64,000 nucleotides of DNA from Muribacter muris (GTDB taxonomy: Bacteria > Pseudomonadota > Gammaproteobacteria > Enterobacterales > Pasteurellaceae). Position 1 is the stretch's first letter, and each line of letters begins with the position of its first letter. The notes below the pieces were generated by a model. It saw only the letters and a program-made list of their open reading frames with translations. It was not told the origin of the DNA and did no database searches. The DNA is taken from the NCBI RefSeq assembly GCF_001038205.1, contig NZ_JWIZ01000014.1, positions 1 through 64,000 on the forward strand, in the 5' to 3' direction. This document shows positions 57,400 through 64,000 of the stretch, in pieces. A program made the translations under genes and the position numbers.

Positions 57400-57783
57400 G
57401 TGAAAAAATTTGACGAAATTAATATTATTCCCTTTATCGACATTATGTTGGTGCTATTGGCGATTGTGCTGGTTACCGCTTCGTTTATCTCGCAAGGTAA
57501 AATCCAAGTGAATATCCCGAAAGCCAGCACAACCCAAGCGATGAAGGCAGATGAATTGGCGAAGTTATTGACGATTACGGAAAATAACGACTATTTCTAC
57601 AATGATCGACCAATCAGCAAAGAGGTTTTAAGCCTTGAAATTGCAGGATGGGATAAAAATCAAAAAGTTACCCTCAAAGTTGATGCGGCGGTCGCATTTG
57701 AAAAATTTGTCGAGCTCACCGATTTATTGGCGGCAAATGGCATTAAGAATGTCGCGATTGTTACCAAAAAAGACGCAAAGTAG
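57400..57783 (+). CDS. exbD: Biopolymer transport protein ExbD
   Basis: 127 residues from GTG 57400. N-terminal '[19 protein letters not shown]' contains the single membrane helix with the essential Asp, followed by a periplasmic domain. The frame is open further upstream across an uptake signal and the exbB end, but homology with H. influenzae ExbD ([12 protein letters not shown]...) fixes the start at the GTG. Confidence 0.95.
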   Translation: MKKFDEINIIPFIDIMLVLLAIVLVTASFISQGKIQVNIPKASTTQAMKADELAKLLTITENNDYFYNDRPISKEVLSLEIAGWDKNQKVTLKVDAAVAFEKFVELTDLLAANGIKNVAIVTKKDAK

Positions 57784-57787
57784 TGCT

Positions 57788-58636
57788 ATGAAAACACATT
57801 CTCGAATCGGTCTTGCCCTCTCTATACTTATCCATACCATCGCTTTCGGTGGTATATGGGCGATTGCCGCACACTCCGAGCCTAAAATCGCACGGGACGA
57901 AGTATCTAGTATTTCAATGGAAATGTTGGCTGCCAGCCTTGAGCAGCCTCAAGTTGCGGTTGCCGCAGAGATTGAGCCGGAATCCGAGCCTGAAGAAGTT
58001 GAACAACCTGAGCCTCAACATCACCCAGAACCTGAATCAACCGTACCCGAACCGCAACCGATTAAGCCAAAACCGATTGAAAAACCTAAGCCTAAACCGC
58101 CCGAAAAACCAAAGGTGAAGCCAAAACCGGATACACCGAAGAAAGTACAGGTTCAAGAAAAGAAACCTAAACAGGAGAAAACCGAGAAGCCGGTTAAAGC
58201 ACTTGAAAAGGGCAAAGAGAGCAAGCAGGGTATTGTGGCAAAAGCCGTGCCGAATGCAACGCCGAGTACGAAGACACAGGCTGGTGTTGCCAATGCCACT
58301 ACAACGGGACAAGCTGCCGCCGGTGTGCAAAAGAGTGTCGCAGGCAGTGATGAGATTAACGCTTATAAAGCATTATTAAAACGGACATTGCAACAGCGGG
58401 CGAATAATATGTATCCGCAGCGTGAAAGAATGATGCGTAAAGGCGGGATTGTTACGGTGAGCTTTCACTTTTCATCGGCAGGTGAAATTAGCCAAGTGAG
58501 CGTGGTTAATTCTTCCGGCAACAGTAATTTAGACAATGCAGCGGTAAGAGCGACGCAAACGACCCGAATGAGTAGCCCGCCACCGCCAAATTTCCCTCGT
58601 ACATTTACTGTGCCGATTAAATTCTCCGTTCAATAA
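57788..58636 (+). CDS. tonB: Energy transducer TonB
   Basis: 282 residues from ATG 57788. N-terminal signal-anchor (about 5-26), a long Pro/Lys/Glu-rich periplasm-spanning region (about 55-150) with KPKP and PEPQ repeats, then the C-terminal TonB domain ('YPQRERMMRKGGIVTVSF', 'VNSSGNSNLDNAAVRA'). Transfers proton-motive energy to outer-membrane receptors. The frame's 51 upstream codons overlap exbD and are not part of the gene. Confidence 0.95.
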   Translation: MKTHSRIGLALSILIHTIAFGGIWAIAAHSEPKIARDEVSSISMEMLAASLEQPQVAVAAEIEPESEPEEVEQPEPQHHPEPESTVPEPQPIKPKPIEKPKPKPPEKPKVKPKPDTPKKVQVQEKKPKQEKTEKPVKALEKGKESKQGIVAKAVPNATPSTKTQAGVANATTTGQAAAGVQKSVAGSDEINAYKALLKRTLQQRANNMYPQRERMMRKGGIVTVSFHFSSAGEISQVSVVNSSGNSNLDNAAVRATQTTRMSSPPPPNFPRTFTVPIKFSVQ

Positions 58637-58642
58637 TATAAC

Positions 58643-58666
58643 GCCCCTGATATCAGGGGCATTTTC
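58643..58666 (+). terminator. Terminator after tonB
   Basis: GCCCCTG-ATAT-CAGGGGC palindrome (58643-58660) followed by ATTTTC, between convergent tonB and trmL. Confidence 0.7.
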
Positions 58667-58668
58667 GA

Positions 58669-59148
58669 TTAAATCGGCTGTTTGGGCACAGCGTTTGGAT
58701 AGCCGAATTGTCTCCACGCTTCATATACAACCACGGCTACCGCATTGGATAAATTCATACTGCGGTTGTCTTTACACATTGGAATCCGAATTTTCTGTGC
58801 CATTGGCAAGCTATCTAAAATTGTTTGGGGAATGCCACGGCTTTCGGGGCCAAACATCAAAAAATCGCCCAATTCATAACGGGCATCGCTGTGGTTGGGT
58901 TCACCTTTGGTGGTTAAGGCAAACAGGCGTTTAGGTTTGGCTTTTGCTAAGAAATCATCAAAATTGCGGTATTTTTGGATATCGACAAACTCGTGATAAT
59001 CCAAACCGGAACGGCGTAGCTTTTTGTCATCCCACGCAAAGCCGAGGGGTTCAATAAGATGGAGCCGAAAACCGCAGTTTGCACATAATCGGATAATATT
59101 CCCGCTATTTTGCGGAATTTCTGGCTCATATAACACAATATCTAACAT
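58669..59148 (-). CDS. trmL: tRNA (cytidine/uridine-34-2'-O)-methyltransferase TrmL
   Basis: SPOUT-family knot methyltransferase acting on the wobble base of tRNA-Leu. 159 residues. '[24 protein letters not shown]' and '[11 protein letters not shown]' plus '[22 protein letters not shown]' are diagnostic. Stands alone. Confidence 0.95.
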   Translation of the reverse strand: MLDIVLYEPEIPQNSGNIIRLCANCGFRLHLIEPLGFAWDDKKLRRSGLDYHEFVDIQKYRNFDDFLAKAKPKRLFALTTKGEPNHSDARYELGDFLMFGPESRGIPQTILDSLPMAQKIRIPMCKDNRSMNLSNAVAVVVYEAWRQFGYPNAVPKQPI

Positions 59149-59295
59149 AATACTTTTTAAAATCAGGTACGAAGTCGTTTTCCGTCATTCTTTATTTATA
59201 ATTGATATACTAAATTTTCCTTAGTAAAAACACAAGCGAGAACTTTTATTCTCACTTTTATCTAAAAGCCTTTTCCAAATGATGAACGACTGGGC

Positions 59296-59329
59296 TATAA
59301 TAGCCAAAATTTACTGTATAAAAGCACAT
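59296..59329 (+). promoter_or_regulatory. uvrD promoter region with LexA-like box
   Basis: TATAAT at 59296-59301 and, just after it, CTGTATAAAAGCACAT (59314-59329), one base off the CTGT-N8-ACAG LexA pattern and flanked by TA on both sides. E. coli uvrD is a LexA target, which supports the reading. Confidence 0.55.
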
Positions 59330-59340
59330 TAAGAGGCGAT

Positions 59341-61530
59341 ATGACGGATTTCTCTTTATTATTGGACGGGCTGAACGATAAACAGCGAGAGGCGGTTGCC
59401 GCTCCGATCGGCAATTATTTAGTCCTTGCAGGTGCGGGCAGCGGCAAAACCCGTGTGCTGACCCACCGCATTGCGTGGCTGATTGGGGTGGAGAACGTGC
59501 CGGAATCCAATATTTTGGCGGTAACTTTTACCAATAAAGCCGCCGCAGAGATGCGTCATCGGATTGAATACACCCTTTCCCAATCCAGCGATCACCGCCT
59601 GTTCGGAATGTGGGTCGGCACATTTCATAGTGTAGCGAACCGCTTGTTGCGAGCCCACTATCTTGATGCGCAGTTGCCCCAAGATTTTCAGATTATGGAT
59701 ACGGAAGATCAGCAACGCCTGATAAAACGTTTGATGAAGCTACACAATATTGATGAAAAACACTATCCGCCGAAGCAAGTGGCGTGGTTTATCAATGCAC
59801 AAAAAGATCAGGGCTTACGGGCGAAGGATATTTTGTCTCAAGATGATGAACACGGTAAAGTGTTGGTGCAAATCTACCAAATTTACCAAGAGGCGTGCGA
59901 TCGTGCCGGCTTGCTGGATTTTGCCGAGTTGCTGATCAGATCTTATGAGCTTTTTAAATTTAACCCATTGATTTTAAAACGTTATCAGCAACGTTTTCAG
60001 CATATTTTGATTGATGAGTTTCAGGATACCAACCATATTCAATATAAGTTAATTCGCCTGCTTGCCGGCGACAGCGGTAAGGTGATGATTGTCGGCGATG
60101 ATGATCAGTCGATTTACGGCTGGCGGGGGGCGCAAGTCGAGAATATCCAACGCTTTTTGGACAATTATGCTCAAGTACAGACGATCCGCCTCGAGCAGAA
60201 CTATCGCTCTACCGGTCATATTCTCAACTCGGCAAACGCCTTGATTGCCAATAATAACAGCCGCCTCGGTAAAAATTTGTGGACAGACAGCGGTGATGGA
60301 GATCCTGTGGAAATTTACTGTGCATTTAATGAGTTAGACGAAGCCCGCTTTGTTGCCTCGCAAATTAAACGCTGGACAGAAGACGAAGGCGAGCTAAATG
60401 AATGTGCCGTTTTGTACCGTAGCAACAGCCAATCCCGTGTGATTGAGGAAGCCTTTATTCAAGCGAATATTCCTTACCGTATTTACGGCGGAATGCGCTT
60501 CTTTGAGCGCCAAGAGATTAAAGATGCGCTTGCCTATTTGCGCCTGATTGCTAACCGTCAAGACGATGCCGCCTTTGAACGCATTGTGAATACGCCGCCC
60601 CGTAGTATCGGCGACCGTACCCTCGATGCGTTGCGTCAGATCACGCGCAGCCGTCAGCTCACGCTTTGGCAAGCAATTCAAGTGGCAATCCAAGAGGAGC
60701 ATTTATCCGGCAGGGCAGCCGCAGCATTGTTACGGTTTGTGGAGCTGATTAACGCCCTTGAGCAAGAAACCGAGCAAATGCCTCTGTTTGAGCAGACGGA
60801 TTTTGTGATCAAAAAATCGGGCTTATATGAAATGTATCAGCAGGAAAAAGGGGACAAAGGCGAAGTGCGGATTGAAAACTTGGAAGAGCTGGTAACCGCC
60901 ACCCGCCAATTTGTCAAACCGGACGAAGCCGATGAAATGAGCGATCTGACAGCGTTCCTTACCCACGCGTCGTTGGAAGCGGGCGAAACCCAAGCCGCGC
61001 CAAACCAAGACTATGTGGAAATGATGACGCTCCACTCTGCTAAAGGCTTGGAGTTTCCTCGTGTGTTTATGGTCGGCGTCGAAGAAGGCATTTTCCCAAG
61101 CGGAATGAGCCACGATGAAGGGCGTTTACAGGAAGAACGCCGTCTTGCTTATGTCGGCATTACCCGTGCTAAACGAAAATTAACGATCAGCTATGCTGAA
61201 AATCGCCGGCTATATGGCAAAGAAGAACGCCATCTGCCTTCACGCTTTATCGCCGAGCTGCCGGAGGAACATATCCGAGAAGTCCGCCTGCGGGGGAATA
61301 TCAACCGACCGGCGAATTTTGCCAACTCTCGAGTAAGACCGAATACTGACAGTGGTGTAGAAAATAAAGCCGAATGGCAAATGGGGCAAAAAGTCCGCCA
61401 CGAAAAATTTGGGCAAGGCACGATCATCAATGTCGAAGGCGGCGGCGAACAGACCCGCTTGCAAATTGCTTTCGTTCAACAAGGGATCAAGTGGTTAATC
61501 GCCAAAGTAGCGAAATTGGAAAAAATCTAA
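59341..61530 (+). CDS. uvrD: DNA helicase II UvrD
   Basis: Superfamily 1A 3'-5' helicase of nucleotide excision and mismatch repair. 729 residues. Walker A 'AGAGSGKTRVL' (about 31-41), motif Ia 'TFTNKAAAEM', DEFQDT (about 225-230), 'GDDDQSIYGWRGA', 'LEQNYRS', 'LHSAKGLEF', and a C-terminal Tudor-like region ('VRHEKFGQGTIINVEG') typical of UvrD rather than Rep. Confidence 0.96.
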   Translation: MTDFSLLLDGLNDKQREAVAAPIGNYLVLAGAGSGKTRVLTHRIAWLIGVENVPESNILAVTFTNKAAAEMRHRIEYTLSQSSDHRLFGMWVGTFHSVANRLLRAHYLDAQLPQDFQIMDTEDQQRLIKRLMKLHNIDEKHYPPKQVAWFINAQKDQGLRAKDILSQDDEHGKVLVQIYQIYQEACDRAGLLDFAELLIRSYELFKFNPLILKRYQQRFQHILIDEFQDTNHIQYKLIRLLAGDSGKVMIVGDDDQSIYGWRGAQVENIQRFLDNYAQVQTIRLEQNYRSTGHILNSANALIANNNSRLGKNLWTDSGDGDPVEIYCAFNELDEARFVASQIKRWTEDEGELNECAVLYRSNSQSRVIEEAFIQANIPYRIYGGMRFFERQEIKDALAYLRLIANRQDDAAFERIVNTPPRSIGDRTLDALRQITRSRQLTLWQAIQVAIQEEHLSGRAAAALLRFVELINALEQETEQMPLFEQTDFVIKKSGLYEMYQQEKGDKGEVRIENLEELVTATRQFVKPDEADEMSDLTAFLTHASLEAGETQAAPNQDYVEMMTLHSAKGLEFPRVFMVGVEEGIFPSGMSHDEGRLQEERRLAYVGITRAKRKLTISYAENRRLYGKEERHLPSRFIAELPEEHIREVRLRGNINRPANFANSRVRPNTDSGVENKAEWQMGQKVRHEKFGQGTIINVEGGGEQTRLQIAFVQQGIKWLIAKVAKLEKI

Positions 61531-61687
61531 ATTGATAATACAAGCGGGCAGTTTCGACTTGTTTTTTGCACTATGGTGGCTTGAAATAAGTTGTGTGAAT
61601 AGTGGAGACGAGTATCTTGTATAAAATATCCGCCGTGCTGTGAAAGCATTGCTTAAATTTCTCGGCGAAAGTTCCCCATTGCAAAAA

Positions 61688-61709
61688 AAGCGGTCAAAAC
61701 CGACCGCTT
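61688..61709 (-). terminator. Terminator of thyA built from inverted uptake signals
   Basis: AAGCGGTC (61688-61695) / GACCGCTT (61702-61709). Read on the minus strand the stem is followed by seven T, directly behind the thyA stop. Confidence 0.8.
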
Positions 61710-61716
61710 GTTGTGA

Positions 61717-62571
61717 TTAGACGGAAAACGGGTATTGGATACTTGGGTGGTATTGGTAATCCTCCACCTGAAAATCATCTAGGCTGACCCACGTTTCGAG
61801 ATCGTCCAGGGACTTAATCTCCGGATTGATGATCAATTTTGGGGCGTGGAATGGGGTTCGTTTCAGTTGTACATCGCGCATTAGTGCGAGCTGATCCTCG
61901 TAAATATGCGCATTGACGATTTTATGGAAAGCCTGTCCCGCTTGATGGCCGGTAATTTGCGACATCAATGCCAAGAAAGTGTAGCACTGGATCATATTCC
62001 AATTTAGCCCAAGCGGAACGTCCGCAGAACGCTGGGTGCTGTTCAGGTAAAGCACGCCGTCAAGCAGCGAAAAATGGTGGCTGTGCAGGCACGGGCGGAG
62101 GCAACCCATATGAAACGCACCGGGGTGGTAAAAGGTGTAAATTTCGCCTCGATTGTCCACACCACGTTTGAGATCATCGACAATTTGACGCAGTAAATCG
62201 ATAGTACCCGTGCCGTCAGCTTTCGGAAAATTGCGTCCGACTGCACCATATACCAGCCCCATATCATCTTCACCTTTGCGGTAAGGATTGGCTCGCCACG
62301 CGGCATTTTCATTCGCATTGGCGTCCCACGATTTTGTACCGAGCCGGCGAAAATCGGCGGCGTTATCGTAACCACGGATATAGCCGAGTAATTCGGCGAT
62401 GGCGGCTTTCCAAAAGCTCTTGCGAGTGGTAACTAACGGAAATTCGCCATTGGCAACATCATAGGTTAAATCGGCGTTAATCACGGTTAGACACCGTTTG
62501 CCGGTACGTTCATTTTCGACCCATTTGCCCTGTTCGACAATGCGTTGGCAAAGTGCTAAATACTGCTTCAT
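61717..62571 (-). CDS. thyA: Thymidylate synthase
   Basis: Methylates dUMP to dTMP with methylene-tetrahydrofolate. 284 residues. The catalytic Cys lies in '[14 protein letters not shown]', where E. coli has a Pro-Cys-His context, followed by '[16 protein letters not shown]' (dUMP binding). Slightly longer than E. coli ThyA (264), mainly in the region around residues 80-115. Solitary; no dfrA or lgt adjoins. Confidence 0.95.
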   Translation of the reverse strand: MKQYLALCQRIVEQGKWVENERTGKRCLTVINADLTYDVANGEFPLVTTRKSFWKAAIAELLGYIRGYDNAADFRRLGTKSWDANANENAAWRANPYRKGEDDMGLVYGAVGRNFPKADGTGTIDLLRQIVDDLKRGVDNRGEIYTFYHPGAFHMGCLRPCLHSHHFSLLDGVLYLNSTQRSADVPLGLNWNMIQCYTFLALMSQITGHQAGQAFHKIVNAHIYEDQLALMRDVQLKRTPFHAPKLIINPEIKSLDDLETWVSLDDFQVEDYQYHPSIQYPFSV

Positions 62572-62658
62572 TTTAAATGCTCAAAAAAATCAAGAAATTT
62601 CGCTAGTTATTCGGTAGAATGGGCTAGCTGTCCAATTAAAATGGAAGGAGTATAGCAT

Positions 62659-63198
62659 ATGAAATCGTTAAAATCTTTGTTTGTTATTTCGACACTTTTC
62701 GCCCTTGCGGCGTGTAGCGGCTCAAATTCGGCGGGCTGGAAGCGACTGGCGGAAACGGAAGTCGATCAGAAATCCTATGCGATAGCTTACGGTGCAACGG
62801 CGCAAACCTATGCCGATCGGGTAAACGGCAGCTATGATATTGACGCTTTTGTACGGGGCGTGGACGATTGGTTTAACCAAAAAGTGAGCTTGCCGATTGA
62901 ACAAATTCGGGCAAGTCTGCTGAACCGTATGCTCGATCACAATGTCTATGCCTATTACAGCGGCGTGTTGCACGCGGCGGATTTTCAGGCGAAATTTAAC
63001 TATTTAAGCCCGACCTGTTGGGGCTTTGTGCAGCCGCCTAGCTTAACGCAAGGGATCTATGATGCGTTAGTGGATATCCAAAAAAATCAGGTACGCAACG
63101 ACAAATATATCCAAGAGGGCGCGGATCAGGTGCTGCACCTTTGCGTAGAACAGGTGGAAGCCGACCAGCAAAAACAAAAACCGAAAAAAGCACGTTAA
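62659..63198 (+). CDS. Small lipoprotein with FKBP-N-like helical region
   Basis: 179 residues. Signal peptide with lipobox 'LAAC' (Cys19), so a lipoprotein. Residues about 35-85 ('KSYAIAYGATAQTYADRV..YDIDAFVRGVDDWF') recall the helical dimerisation domain of FkpA-type peptidyl-prolyl isomerases, but no isomerase domain follows. The C terminus is Lys/Gln-rich. GGAAGGAG precedes the ATG. Function unknown; divergent from thyA. Confidence 0.65.
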   Translation: MKSLKSLFVISTLFALAACSGSNSAGWKRLAETEVDQKSYAIAYGATAQTYADRVNGSYDIDAFVRGVDDWFNQKVSLPIEQIRASLLNRMLDHNVYAYYSGVLHAADFQAKFNYLSPTCWGFVQPPSLTQGIYDALVDIQKNQVRNDKYIQEGADQVLHLCVEQVEADQQKQKPKKAR

Positions 63199-63324
63199 TA
63201 CGCCGATCGACAAGCGAGGGGATTTGCAAAAAATCTGCAAAATCTCCCCGCTTGCTCTTTCTTATTTTCGCCGCATTTAATAGAATGACGGCACGATTTT
63301 TCGACCGCCGAGCCGACTGCGCTA

Positions 63325-63873
63325 ATGAAACTGAATATTCCGACTTATCTCACTCTCTTTCGGGTAGCGTTAATTCCGCTGTTTATTGTGGCGTTTTACC
63401 TGCCGTTGCCCTACGCACCGGAAATCACCACGCTGATTTTCTTTATTGCCTCTATTACCGATTGGTTTGACGGCTATTTGGCGAGAAAATGGAACCAAGC
63501 CACCCGCTTGGGGGCATTTTTAGATCCGGTGGCGGATAAAGTGTTGGTTGCTATTGCGTTGGTGTCGGTGGTGGAGTTTTACCATACTTGGTGGATCACC
63601 ATTCCGGCCGGCATTATGATTGCCCGTGAAATAATTATTTCTGCTTTGCGGGAGTGGATGGCGGAGCTGGGCGAGCGGGCAAATGTTGCCGTTTCCATTT
63701 GGGGGAAAGTCAAAACAATGGCGCAAATGCTGGCGCTCGGCGGTTTACTGTGGCGGCAAAGTCATCTAATGGAAATTTTAGCTTTTATCCTGCTTTATGT
63801 GGCGGTGTTTCTGACCATTTGGTCAATGTTGCAATACCTTAAAGCGTCCAAAGGCAGCTTATTAAAATCCTAA
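63325..63873 (+). CDS. pgsA: Phosphatidylglycerophosphate synthase
   Basis: CDP-diacylglycerol:glycerol-3-phosphate transferase, first step to phosphatidylglycerol. 182 residues, multi-pass. The full motif '[27 protein letters not shown]' has all four aspartates, in contrast to the YnbA-like protein in this window. Upstream of uvrC, as often in gammaproteobacteria. Confidence 0.95.
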   Translation: MKLNIPTYLTLFRVALIPLFIVAFYLPLPYAPEITTLIFFIASITDWFDGYLARKWNQATRLGAFLDPVADKVLVAIALVSVVEFYHTWWITIPAGIMIAREIIISALREWMAELGERANVAVSIWGKVKTMAQMLALGGLLWRQSHLMEILAFILLYVAVFLTIWSMLQYLKASKGSLLKS

Positions 63874-63896
63874 ATTTTGCCAAAATCCCTGTTTTC

Positions 63897-63919
63897 AGAC
63901 CGCTTGCAAGCGGTCTTTT
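63897..63919 (+). terminator. Palindromic terminator between pgsA and uvrC
   Basis: A perfect 20-base palindrome (63897-63916) centred on TTGCAA carries two inverted uptake-signal cores, followed by TTTT. Confidence 0.75.
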
Positions 63920-63936
63920 CCGTTCAAACATAAACA

Positions 63937-64000
63937 ATGTCCAAGTTTAATGCCAAACAATTCCTTGCCGATGTACCGCACAGTCCGGGCGTGTACCGAA
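63937..64000 (+). CDS. uvrC: Excinuclease UvrC, 5' end only
   Basis: The first 21 codons (MSKFNAKQFLADV...SPGVYR) match the start of the UvrC GIY-YIG domain. The gene runs off the window. Position after pgsA supports the call. Confidence 0.85.
   Translation, partial: MSKFNAKQFLADVPHSPGVYR

Noticed and set aside
57635-57787. 51-codon extension of TonB
   Set aside because: It lies entirely within exbD in another frame; the membrane anchor begins at ATG 57788.

Overview
The window reads as chromosome of a gammaproteobacterium of the Pasteurellaceae, most likely from the Actinobacillus pleuropneumoniae / Mannheimia / Bibersteinia side of the family. The main evidence is the frequent 9-mer ACAAGCGGT and its complement, inside genes and as inverted pairs in terminators. 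This is the 'Apl-type' DNA uptake signal; the Haemophilus influenzae type is AAGTGCGGT. Gene content and order (dcw cluster, fadR/nhaB/dsbB, grcA/ung, rpsF-priB-rpsR-rplI, dusB-fis, exbB-exbD-tonB, rpoZ-spoT-recG) fit the same placement. No rRNA, tRNA, CRISPR array, prophage or transposase gene was seen.

Layout. 0-2.6 kb: palindromic repeats, then a homocysteine S-methyltransferase and an APC-family permease. 2.6-13.3 kb: a periplasmic phytase-like esterase, rpoZ-spoT-recG, ung/grcA, dsbB-nhaB and divergent fadR. 13.3-33.3 kb: a complete division and cell wall cluster, mraZ-rsmH-ftsL-ftsI-murE-murF-mraY-murD-ftsW-murG-murC-ddl-ftsQ-ftsA-ftsZ-lpxC, preceded by an MraZ operator and closed by a strong terminator. 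The cluster is interrupted twice. About 680 bp of repeats plus a truncated second murF 5' end lie between murE and murF, and an ADP-ribosylglycohydrolase-family gene lies between mraY and murD.

33.3-48.7 kb: mostly housekeeping and transport genes, namely rluA, deoD, a dGTPase-like gene, pepB, a BASS transporter, a lone MacA-like adaptor, a HAD phosphatase, a TreR-like repressor, a chalcone-isomerase-like periplasmic protein, ydcH, the rpsF operon, a divergent Nramp-like transporter, a secreted nuclease and a cysteine desulfurase. It also holds a small UmuD-like gene with two perfect LexA boxes and no catalytic Ser or Lys. 48.7-53.7 kb: an AT-rich block with no uptake signal that I could find. 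It matches the E. coli ynbABCD gene set in another order (ynbA-ynbC-ynbD-ynbB) and should encode a dedicated, uncharacterised lipid head-group pathway. Between ynbD and ynbB lies what looks like the remnant of a fifth gene. 53.7-64 kb: dusB-fis, sohB-glpE, Fur-type exbBD-tonB, trmL, uvrD with a LexA-like box, thyA, a small lipoprotein, pgsA and the 5' end of uvrC.

The most interesting items are (1) the ynb-like lipid island with its remnant gene, (2) the ADP-ribosylhydrolase inside the division cluster, which could act on a protein such as FtsZ, (3) the SOS-controlled, apparently non-catalytic UmuD-like protein, (4) the murF 5' duplication with its palindromic repeat array, and (5) an Nramp-family protein that has lost the metal-binding motif. 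All functions are read from sequence by eye and memory of the families. No database search or folding program was run.
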